Source: Lachnospiraceae bacterium (lineage in GTDB: Bacteria; Bacillota; Clostridia; Lachnospirales; Lachnospiraceae). From it: 46,128 nt of DNA. Position numbers and translations under genes: made by a program. The stretch's first letter is position 1. Each line of letters starts with the position of its first letter. Below, piece by piece: positions 14,648 through 24,000 of the stretch. The DNA lies in NCBI GenBank assembly GCA_017561085.1, contig JAFZDQ010000129.1:1-46128 (forward strand), given 5' to 3'. The notes below the pieces were generated by a model that did not search any database, was not told the origin of the DNA, and saw nothing but the letters and a program-made list of their open reading frames with translations.

Positions 14648-15987
14648 GAATAGAAATTCTTTTAAAAATTTGTCAGGCGGGCATGTTTTTGGTGCAATGG
14701 GTTATTATGGCAGTAACCTCGCTAAACCTGTTAAAAACGAAAATAGAAAGTAAACGAAAGACTTTTGTATTTTATATTATTTTAGGAATGGGTTCTGCGG
14801 CAATCAGCAGAGTTATATTGTCGGTGACCAAAAGTGTCCTTCTGAATGTAGTATTATGTGCCGGAATTGTAATCATGGTTCATGTTTTGCTGTTTGCCGA
14901 TTCTCTAAAAAAGAGAATCGGATTAGGGGCAATAGAGATGATGATATCTTTAATCGGAGAATCAGGAACAGCCTATTTGCTTTTAACTACGGCCCATAGC
15001 AGAGGAATAGATATGCTTTACGGATACGACAGTATGTATGCACATACAGAGTATGTGGTATTGTCCAGTATTTATTCCACATTGATATTCTTTGTACTCT
15101 TCATGATTCTCTTGGTTTTGTGGAAGGGAATTGTGGACCGGTTCTGGATGAAGGCTTATTTACTGTATATAATTGTACCTTTTTATCAATTGATACTGAT
15201 TTTGATTTATTACGCGACATGTAAAAATCTGGAAGAAATCGAGTTGACAATTGGTGTTATTTTGGTTGTATTCAGTCTGATTATTGATTTTAGCCTGATT
15301 TATCTCGTAGGAGGAATGCTGAAAAAGGAACAGGTAGAGAAAGAACTGACAGCCTTGTATGCCCAGCGTCAGACAGAGCAGCAATATTATGAAATGGCTG
15401 TAAATAATATGACGGAGTTAAAAGAAATCAAGCAGAATTACACCGGGCAACTGCAGAACATATATGATCTTTTGGAAAACGGAGAAAATAATTCAGAAAT
15501 AAAGGATTTATTGGATCGTTCGTCACAAAAACTTCAGGCAACCGCGCTGAAAAGATATTGCGAGAATGCGATTGTGAATGCGATTTTGACGATTAAGAGT
15601 GCTGCTGCTTTAGAAAAGGGGATTGATGTGGATTGTGCCTGCGGCGTACCGGAATCGGTTGGAATTGAAGCGATTGACTTGTGTAGTCTATTTGCCAATC
15701 TTTTGGATAATGCAATAGAAGCCTGCGAAAAAAGCGAGGATACCATGCAGAAAGCGATTTCCATTCATGCAGGGGTCCGTGGCGGCTACCTTACCATTAA
15801 GACTGAGAATACCTATTCCCAGCCGGTAGTCAGGGAAAAGGGTAAGTTCCTAACCAGCAAATCGGATAGCGCAAATCACGGGTATGGCTTGAAGCTGATT
15901 GATGATATTATCCGAAAATACGACGGTAATCTAAAAATAGATGCGGAAGCGGGAATTTTTAAGGTGGTTGCGTCACTAAAAGTATAA
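14644..15987 (+). CDS. AgrC-like sensor kinase with intact ATPase domain but the phospho-accepting His replaced
   Basis: 447 residues: polytopic membrane domain (~1-235), linker, a degenerate phosphotransfer helix and a complete HATPase domain. At the position of the neighbour's H262 there is Q264 (KEIKQNYTGQLQNIYDLL); the following acid and Asn are also lost. The ATP-binding domain looks functional: CENAIVNAIL and ALEKGIDVDC, N box SLFANLLDNAIEAC (N352, N356), FLTSKSD, and G box HGYGLKLIDD (412 onward). It therefore cannot phosphorylate its own His but could phosphorylate the partner encoded just upstream. No peptide-signal or AgrB-like gene is adjacent, so the stimulus is unknown. Confidence 0.82.
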   Translation: MRIEILLKICQAGMFLVQWVIMAVTSLNLLKTKIESKRKTFVFYIILGMGSAAISRVILSVTKSVLLNVVLCAGIVIMVHVLLFADSLKKRIGLGAIEMMISLIGESGTAYLLLTTAHSRGIDMLYGYDSMYAHTEYVVLSSIYSTLIFFVLFMILLVLWKGIVDRFWMKAYLLYIIVPFYQLILILIYYATCKNLEEIELTIGVILVVFSLIIDFSLIYLVGGMLKKEQVEKELTALYAQRQTEQQYYEMAVNNMTELKEIKQNYTGQLQNIYDLLENGENNSEIKDLLDRSSQKLQATALKRYCENAIVNAILTIKSAAALEKGIDVDCACGVPESVGIEAIDLCSLFANLLDNAIEACEKSEDTMQKAISIHAGVRGGYLTIKTENTYSQPVVREKGKFLTSKSDSANHGYGLKLIDDIIRKYDGNLKIDAEAGIFKVVASLKV

Positions 15988-16007
15988 AATAAGCAAAAAA
16001 CTGCATT

Positions 16008-16070
16008 TATTTTACAATTTTTGTACTAATCAACTCAAAAGCAAAAACTTAATGTAAAATACGATATAAT
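16008..16070 (+). promoter_or_regulatory. Probable promoter and inverted repeat upstream of the response regulator
   Basis: TATAAT lies at 16065-16070 with a weak -35 candidate. A perfect 9-bp inverted repeat, TATTTTACA (16008-16016) and TGTAAAATA (16053-16061), flanks the region with centres about 45 bp apart. CAATTTTTG at 16015-16023 is identical to the first half-site of the two LytTR-type sites downstream, but I see no second half-site 21 bp away. Autoregulation is possible but unproven. Confidence 0.45.
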
Positions 16071-16107
16071 GAAACAATGAATGAAATTATGAGTGGAGTG
16101 AGATAAA

Positions 16108-16818
16108 ATGACCAGGCTTGGAATTTGTGATGACGATGCTAAAGTTCTTGATATTTTACATAATATGATTGACAGTCAGTATGGTGAACAAATACAGGTA
16201 CAGACTTGGAAGTCGCCCCAGGAGCTTTTGTTCTGGTGCGAAGAAAATGAGTGTGTTCCCCTGGATATTATTATCATTGATATTGTGTTGCAGCGCGAAA
16301 GCGGCATTGAACTGGCAAAGAAGTTGCAGAAGCTGTCCCGCAGGGTAAAGATTATTTTTATCACGGGTCATATCGAGTTCGCCGCAGATATCTTTCAGAT
16401 AGAGCCTGTTTATCTTTTGAAAAAGCCGGTGAGCGTTTTGAAGCTGGTAGAATCAATTGACAGAGCTATCGAAAAGATTACGATGGAAGAAAGCCAGGTG
16501 ATTACCCTGCAGTCCAAGGGCATGGTTTACAGGGTCAATATTAATTATGTCTCCCACGTAGAATCACAGGAGAGGAAACTGCTGATTTATCAGAATGAAG
16601 GCGTAATCAGCGTGTACATGAAAATGGACGGGCTGGAAGAAAAACTGGGCGAAAATTTTTTAAGATGCCATCATAGCTATCTGGTAAACATGGCGTATAT
16701 CAAGAATTTTTCTTCGCAGGAAATCGAACTGATTGACGGAACCCAGATTCCTGTCAGCAGGCCTAAGAGCAAGTCGGCGAAGAATCGGTTTTTGGCGTAT
16801 CTGGGGGAGAAGATTTAG
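16108..16818 (+). CDS. LytTR-family response regulator (AgrA/ComE-like)
   Basis: 236 residues. The receiver domain (1-120) has the acidic pocket CDDDAK, phosphorylated Asp58 in IIIIDIVL, and the conserved Lys in YLLKKPV. The LytTR DNA-binding domain (about 138-234) has YVSHVESQERKLLIY, a central FLRCHHSYLVNMAYIKNF and the terminal IPVSRPKSKSAKNRF. This is the usual partner of AgrC-type kinases. It lies 120 bases after the second sensor gene, with its own probable promoter and a terminator immediately after. LytTR proteins bind pairs of ~9-bp direct repeats; two such pairs lie just downstream in front of the next two genes. Confidence 0.9.
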   Translation: MTRLGICDDDAKVLDILHNMIDSQYGEQIQVQTWKSPQELLFWCEENECVPLDIIIIDIVLQRESGIELAKKLQKLSRRVKIIFITGHIEFAADIFQIEPVYLLKKPVSVLKLVESIDRAIEKITMEESQVITLQSKGMVYRVNINYVSHVESQERKLLIYQNEGVISVYMKMDGLEEKLGENFLRCHHSYLVNMAYIKNFSSQEIELIDGTQIPVSRPKSKSAKNRFLAYLGEKI

Positions 16819-16870
16819 AGGATTTAATAAAGACTATATAAGAAAAATAAATATTAAGGAAGTTTTATAG

Positions 16871-16914
16871 GTCCGTGTTTGTGCGTGAGGGGGCGTGCAG
16901 ATGCGGGCTTTTTT
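16871..16914 (+). terminator. Terminator of the split-kinase/response-regulator genes
   Basis: GTCCGTGTTTGTGCG (16871-16885) pairs with CGTGCAGATGCGGGC (16894-16908) over all 15 positions, counting several G.U wobbles, around an 8-base loop, and is followed by TTTTTT. The many wobbles make it easy to miss in DNA. It lies upstream of the operator at 16926 and so marks the end of the regulatory transcript. Confidence 0.75.
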
Positions 16915-16925
16915 ATTTGGAATAA

Positions 16926-16955
16926 CAATTTTTGACAAGAAAGAGGCAGTTTTTG
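16926..16955 (+). promoter_or_regulatory. LytTR-type operator A, upstream of the acyltransferase gene
   Basis: CAATTTTTG (16926-16934) and CAGTTTTTG (16947-16955) are direct repeats separated by 12 bp, a 21-bp period that puts both on the same face of the helix. This is the geometry of AgrA/ComE-type sites. A TGCATGAT sequence about 15 bases further on could be the -10. The block 16925-16966 is 34/42 identical to operator B at 17934-17975. Confidence 0.7.
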
Positions 16956-17047
16956 CAAATCAGAACAAGTGCATGATGTTAGGTGTTAGCATGTTATTTA
17001 GCTATAGAAAAGTATTTAAATTGAGCTGGAAATCTGTGGGGGTATAT

Positions 17048-17929
17048 ATGATATTAACAGAAAAAGATACGTGGGCTAATCGTTATATAAGGATGAAAAT
17101 CAAACAGTATAAAAAGAAAAAAGCTGAACTACTTTTTTCTGACAAACCAATAAGAGGTGTTACTGTCAGAAAGCGAATTCATCCCATATTAATCAAAGTA
17201 TTGCAAATTAAGAGTATATTATCCGGGTTGACCTATGAATTTGTCAGTAAAGAAAATAATATGCCAAAGGAACAGCCAGTTATTTATGCAATCACACATA
17301 TTGGAAAGTATGATTATGAAATGCTGGTAGAGGCTTGCGATATTTTTGCATATCCTTTTGCCGGGGATTGGGAACTAATGTATGCGACGGTAGATGACTT
17401 TTTCCTGCGTGCAAATGGAGTACTATGGGTAGATACCGGTGATAAAGAAGATAGACAAAATAGTTTCCGATTTATGAAAAAAGCATTAAAGCAGGGAATA
17501 TCTATGTTGATTTATCCGGAAGGCATCTGGAATTTAACAGAAAGTTTACCAGTTATGAAGATATTTCCAGGGGCCGTACAAGCAGCAAAAGAATGTAATG
17601 TCCCAATAATACCCATAGCAATAGAGCAAAAAGGGAAGCACTTTTTGATTAATGTGGGAGAAGCGTTGGATGTTTCAGAAATGGAAGAAAAAGAGGCTGT
17701 GGAGGTTTTGCGGGATAATTTGGCAACACTTAAGTGGAAAATTTGGGAAACGTTTCCAATGGAAAGAAGAAAGGATATTCCGCGAGGATATCATGATGTA
17801 TTTGTACAAGAACGTCTTGCTGAATGTGCCGGATTTACCAAGGAACTGGTAGAAGGAAGAATGTTCAGAGATAAGACAGATAGAGAAATTTTGGCTATTG
17901 AAGAAGATTTAAAGAAAATCCATGCTTAA
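17048..17929 (+). CDS. PlsC-like lysophospholipid acyltransferase
   Basis: Glycerolipid acyltransferase-fold protein, 294 residues from this start. The H-x4-D catalytic motif is AITHIGKYDYEM; it is followed by NGVLWVDTG, MLIYPEGIWNL (the FPEGTR-type acyl-acceptor motif) and VPIIPIAIEQKG. It probably acylates a lysophospholipid or another hydroxyl at the inner membrane face. The frame is open further upstream (to GTG 16895), but that stretch contains a terminator arm and operator A, so I chose ATG 17048, which has GGGGG 6 bases upstream. The gene is AT-rich compared with the core genes. Its control region is nearly a copy of the one before the giant surface-protein gene, suggesting joint control by the LytTR regulator. 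Confidence 0.8.
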   Translation: MILTEKDTWANRYIRMKIKQYKKKKAELLFSDKPIRGVTVRKRIHPILIKVLQIKSILSGLTYEFVSKENNMPKEQPVIYAITHIGKYDYEMLVEACDIFAYPFAGDWELMYATVDDFFLRANGVLWVDTGDKEDRQNSFRFMKKALKQGISMLIYPEGIWNLTESLPVMKIFPGAVQAAKECNVPIIPIAIEQKGKHFLINVGEALDVSEMEEKEAVEVLRDNLATLKWKIWETFPMERRKDIPRGYHDVFVQERLAECAGFTKELVEGRMFRDKTDREILAIEEDLKKIHA

Positions 17930-17934
17930 ATTGA

Positions 17935-17964
17935 CAATTTTTGACAAGAAAACAGCAGTTTTCG
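17935..17964 (+). promoter_or_regulatory. LytTR-type operator B, upstream of the giant secreted protein gene
   Basis: CAATTTTTG (17935-17943) and CAGTTTTCG (17956-17964), again with a 12-bp spacer and 21-bp period. The spacer start ACAAGAAA is also identical to operator A. TGCATATAC at 17981-17989 is a plausible extended -10. The acyltransferase stop is at 17929, so this 135-base gap is almost wholly control region; the ribosome binding site GGAGGGA follows at 18052. Confidence 0.7.
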
Positions 17965-18064
17965 CAGGTTTGAACATGGATGCATATACGAGTGGTAAAA
18001 TGGTACTAATTCTTGCAGAAAAAGGAATGAAAGCAAGAGAGATTATGTATTGGAGGGAAGTATA

Positions 18065-21000
18065 ATGAGAAAACGATTATTGAGTGGTTTTCTGGCATTT
18101 TTATTAGTGGTGCAAATGTTCACACCACAGGTTTATGCTGCAGAAGTATCACCTCAACTTACGCAGGAAATTCAGAGTGAAACTCCGAGTCCTGAAGTAG
18201 AAGCAGAGGAAGATACTGATGAAACCACACTGGCAGAAGAAGTAGAAAGTACACAGGCACCGGAAGAAGAGGTGATTCCTGAGGCGACAGAAGAACCTGA
18301 AGCGGAGGCAACGCCGGAGGCTACAACTATGCCTGAGGAAGAGGAAACACCCGAGGTGACACCTACTCCTGAAGGGGAAAATGCGCCTGAGGCAGAAGAA
18401 ACTCCGGAGGTGGAAGCAACACCTGATGTAGAAGAGGTATTGGAAACGGAAACTTCTAATGATTTTTTAGAGAATGATGATAACCTGATAGAAATGGCTG
18501 AAGAACCAATTAAAGAAAATGAAAAGAGTTTAGAACAGTCATCACAACTAATTACCGTAAATTATACTCCAGAGTTAATTGCACAAGTGGGACCACAGGG
18601 CAAAGATATGTGTATGGCATATACATTAGCATATTGTAGAACTATAATTGATGGAATTGTACATAAGGGGCGAGAATATTGGCAGGATAATGTAGGTGGT
18701 ATGTATAGCTGGGCTGATTATACAAAAACCGGTACTAATGATAAGCAAAGTTTTCTGAAAATGATAGTTAATGAAATAAATCAAGGAAAACCAGTAGGAA
18801 TGTGGGTTACAAAGCATTATCGTGCAAATCAGGCATGGAATGCGAATGGTGATCATTGGGTAGCTGTAATTGGATATCGAAGTACTGCAGATATTAACAA
18901 TTTAAAGACAAGTGATTTTTATATAATTGATCCAGGAAATTGTGGATATGACTATTTATCAGATAATGAAGATTCATTTAATTTTACGACGTACAATTTA
19001 CTATTGTACAAATATCAAGTAAAGGATGAACCCCAAGTATCCAAGCTTACACTTACAGCAAACAAACCAGAAGGTAATTTGCCCAGAGGATCTAGCTTTA
19101 CTGTTACCGGTACAGCGCAATCTAATGTAAAATTAAAAAAAATAGAAGTATCAATAACCGAGATTGATGCAAATGGAAATCCTTCAGGTAAAATGTTACC
19201 TCCTGCAAATATAGATTTAGATTGCTACAATTATAGTTGGGGAGCACACTCAGAAATTGATGAAAAGATGACCTTCAAGGAACTGGGAGAAGGAACTTAT
19301 TTATACAAAGTCAAAGTAACCGACGCGGCAGGTAAAACCAAAACGATTACGAGTAAATTTACAATAGTTCCTAAGGCTAATGAAAATAAAGTCATTGCGC
19401 CTACATTGATATTACATACCGATAAAAACACCTTAGATGAAACCAGTGCAACCAGAACAGCATTGTTAACTAATCCCGGTAATTTAAGAGTTACTGAGGC
19501 AGGTATGATTCTTTATGATGAAAGTCGCAATGCAATTGCCAGATGTTCGGAAAAGTTAAATGATTTCCGAGGACAGATATGGATATATTATGCGACCAAT
19601 TCCAATACCAATGTGAATTTGAACATAAACCTTACGCCCGGAACCAAGTATTATTATGATATTTATGCTTATGTAAATAATGAAAAATATGTAGTAGAGG
19701 GTGAATTTACCACCAAGGGCAGTTCTAAACCGCAAACTCCTGTGTTAAATGTTGACCAGGTAGAGTATGCAGCAGGAGATGTCGCAACAATTACATGGAA
19801 CAGTGTAGACCATGTAAAGGATGGATATGAAGTAACTCTTTTTGCTAAGGACGGAAGCTATACCAAAACCGTAGATACTAAGCTTACCAATGCCAGCTTT
19901 GTATTACCTACAGGCGGAGAATATGATGTTTCCATCATTGCCAAAGGATATAGCAATAGTGATACGGGATACCTCGACAAAACATTAAAAGCATATGATG
20001 ATTGTAAGGTTACCTTTGTGGAAGAAGCGGAAGACGGTACAATTACTGTTTTAAAAGAGGAAGTGGTAAAATATAAGAGAACTGCAACTCCTCCTTCTGC
20101 ACCTACAAGAACCGGTTGGATATTCCAGGGATGGGATAATTCCTTTACGACAGTTACTAAGGATGTTACAGTAAAAGCTATTTTTGTTAGAAATACATTC
20201 AAAGTAGTGTTTTTTGATATTGACGGAAGCGTCTTGAAGCAGGAAAGAGTTCCTTATGAAGGTTACTTAGAACCGCCTGCAGATCCGATTCCTGAACCGG
20301 GATTTGTATTTGTAGGTTGGGATAGCGATAAATATAAATATGTAACAGAAAATACAGAAATTCATGCAAGTTATGTTTATGAAAATATAGATCTTCCGTT
20401 ACAGTTAAATGTAGATAGTTGTGAGTTTGATAGTGATGCAACTGGATATGCAGTTTACTATGATGTTTCCAATTATGATAAAGGAGTAACGCAAGGGCGC
20501 GCAATAGTATCCTTGATGACTTCTGATGGTAGATTGGTTTATACTACGGAATCCAATGCCTTTTCCTTAAAAGCTTCTCAAAAGAAAAATAATGTAGAAG
20601 TGTTTGTTCCGTATACAGGTGAAGCTGCTTATGCGGAAGTAGTTATTGTGGCAAGCTTTAATAACAGTATTCCGCTTTCTGAAAAGAAAACGATTGATGT
20701 AATCAGAACTTGGAGTGGCTGGAAGACAACTGCACCTCCTGCGACAGCAACAGAAATTGAGAGTCGTGTTGAATATCGTTATCAGGACAAAGATACTTAT
20801 GTTAGTTCTTCACCTAATCTTAGTGGTTGGCAATTGGAGAGAACAGAAGGTTATTGGGGGGACTATGGAGCATGGAGTGGTTGGTCCCGTAATCAGTATT
20901 GGGCATCTGATAGCAGACAGGTACAAAGTCGTACAGTTACAGACCAGGCAGCATATAATCTTCAGCACTATTATTTCTGGAAATATCATAAATCAGGTGT

Positions 21001-24000
21001 AGGCTGGATGTATTCTTATGCAAACCGTTCCGGAGGAGCAGGAGTATCTGGTGTAGAGTATCATGAGACATGGATAAATACAGCGGGTGATAATAAGACT
21101 ATGGTACATGATGGATATGATGATGGTTATGACAGATATATCTGTGTGCCTTGGCAAGTTTATGAAGTAGAGTTTTGGTATAGAGGAACAGGGGATAGGT
21201 ATGTCCCTGCAGTAACCCATACCGAATGGCAATGTCGTGACAGACAGTATTTGTATAGATATCATTTCTACAAATGGAGTAATTGGTCTGAATGGTCCAC
21301 CACACCATATACTGCTAGTGCAACTAGAAGGGTAGAGAAGCAAACCGTATACAGATATAAGACAGATGCTGCTCCAGTGGATGAGTGGCATGGAGAATTA
21401 CGAACCGTTAGCGGTAAAGTAAGTGAAACTTTAGCCGGTAAACAGGCATTATTGGTTGTATATAAGAACGAAGAACCTTCTGACTTTAATAACGAATATT
21501 TAGGTCAGACTACTATTGGTGAAGATGGTTCCTATAGTTTTACCTTCTTTACAAGAGAAGTGCCTTCCGTTGAGACAGGTGATTTTACAGTTAAGTTAGG
21601 TATTGAAGGCGCAAGTGAGTTGCTTTACTTAAGTACAATTGAAGCTCCTAAGCCGGAATATAGTGTGAAGTTTGTAGACTGGGACGGAACCATTTTGAGT
21701 GAACAGACTGTAACAGAAGGAAATTCAGCTGTTGCACCGACAGAACCTGTAAGAGCAGGACATCGCTTTATTGGTTGGAGTACCGGACTTACAAATGTAC
21801 ATGATGAACTTTCAATTATGGCAATGTATGAAAAGGAACAGTGTACGGTTGTCTTTGTAGACTGGAGCCAGGATACTTTTAAGACAGAGCAGTATGATGT
21901 GGGTGCCGATATTATTTATCCTGTTTGGAAAGAAGTAGAAGGCTACGATTTCATGGGCTGGTTTGACGAAGCAGGAAACGTTGTAACCAAAGCTGAAAAG
22001 AATCTGGTTCTCACTGCACATTATGAAGTGAAAGAGTATAACGTAGTATTCTACAATCAGAGTGGTGAGCCTATCAGTGAACAGGTAGTGCGCTACGGAC
22101 AGTCTGCGTTACCTCCTGAAGCTCCTGCGATAGAGGGACAAAGCTTTAGTAGCTGGAGTACCTACGATTATTCTTCCGTAAAGAGTGATTTACATATTTA
22201 TCCGAACTACAGATATTATGAAACGACCCAAAATCCCAGTGCGGATATTAAGTCAAAGACATTAGAAGAGCCGACGGCTATAACACTGAGTTGTCCCGAT
22301 AAAGATGCAACAATTTACTATACTTTGGATGGAACAAGACTGGATATGTTTGCTACAGAATATACAGGTCCGATTACCATTGATAAGAACGTAGTATTAC
22401 AGTTCTATGCAAGATCAGAAAACAAGAACGACAGTGAAATTATATCAGAAGCATATCTGATGATGAATGCGGAAGATGATTCGGGAGCAGTGGTAATTAA
22501 GAAGGATAAGCTGAATTTATTATTGGGAGAGGAAGCCCCTCAGATTACGTATTTCCTTTACCATGAAAATCAGAATATCGGAGTTGAGTTCCATGCACTT
22601 AACGACTCTATCGTTTCTGTAGATGAAGAAGGACAGTTGACGGTTAATAACGTTGGTGAAACTCAGGTATTTGTTGTAACAAAGGATTATCGTTATGCGG
22701 ATTATTGTGATATTACAGTAACCTCCAACGAAGTAGAAATTGAAACCTTAGATATTTCCAAGAAGAATGTTGACCTGTTTGTGGGAGAAGAAGCTGATTT
22801 GGCTACAAGAATTACACCTGAAGATGCAACTTATCAAGATGTAATTTGGAACTCCGCAGATACAGATATTGTAAGGATTAATCAGGATGGACATCTGGTT
22901 GCGGAAGGTGTAGGTGGTGCATATATCACGGCGTATTCTCATGCAGGTAAAAACATTGCATATTGTTATGTAAATGTAGAAGACACAACTCTGAATTTAA
23001 GCGAGCAGGAAATTGTAATTGCAATGGGACAGAAATACCAGTTGAATGCAAGAATACCAGGAGCTGAACAGACACTGACTTGGAAATCAGATGATAAGAG
23101 TGTGGCAACCGTAAGCGCGGAAGGTCTTGTAACAGGTGTAATCCCCGGAATGGCAACCATTCTTGTGACTGCTGAAAATGGTGAGTTCAGAACCTGTACC
23201 GTAAGGGTTACCAGAGGTCAGATAGCAGCAGAACCTCCACAGGCACCGCAGGTAGAAGATGTTACCGACACAAAGATTGTATTGGTAAAACAGGAGGGCT
23301 GCGAATATAGTTTAGATGCCAAGGTATGGCAGGACAGTAATGAATTTTTAGGTTTGACACAGGATACGGAGTATGTTGCATACAGTCGAGTAAAAGCAAC
23401 AGAAGAAACGCTGGCAAGTTCTGCAAGTAAGGGAACAGTAATTAGAACAGAAGAAACGAAGATTGTAATTGCTGAAATTCCTGAACAAATTTATACCGGC
23501 AAAAAAGTTAAACCTACTGTAACGGTAACTTATAAAGGGGAAGAGTTAGTAGCCGGAAAGGATTATACAGTAGCGTATACTAACAATACCAAGGCTTCCG
23601 CAACGGCTCCTAAAGTGACTGTAACAGGTAAGAATTTCTATACAGGTTCAGTAAGTAAGAAGTTTGTAATCAATAAGAAAAATATTGCAGAGAGTGACAT
23701 TATCTGTAATGAATTAATTACTGCACCAAGTAATAAAAAGCAGCAATTAAAGCCTACGCTAAAATATGGAACCATTACATTGACAGAAGGAAAAGACTAT
23801 AAGCTTAGTTATCCGGATTTAGATGATGGAGCCTACAAAAATGCTGGCGAATGGAGCATTACGATTACCGGTATTGGTAGTTTTGAAGGTTCACGTACAG
23901 TGACTATGCAAATTACTGAACTGAAAAAGATAAGTAAAACGAAGATAAGTATTCCTAAGGCAGTGACGTATGATGGTGAAATGCATAAGCCTGAAGTGGG

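Noticed and set aside
13613-16107. AgrD/AgrB-type peptide signal genes near the sensors
   Set aside because: No small ORF with a pheromone-like sequence and no AgrB-like membrane protease is present in the gaps or nearby.
16895-17047. A longer acyltransferase starting at GTG 16895
   Set aside because: This stretch contains the 3' arm and T-tract of a terminator and the LytTR-type operator A; the upstream starts lack ribosome binding sites, while ATG 17048 has GGGGG at good spacing.
20993-21391. Minus-strand open frames inside the giant gene
   Set aside because: They lack ribosome binding sites and protein-like composition and lie opposite a clear domain-containing frame; the same applies to the other antisense frames in the window.
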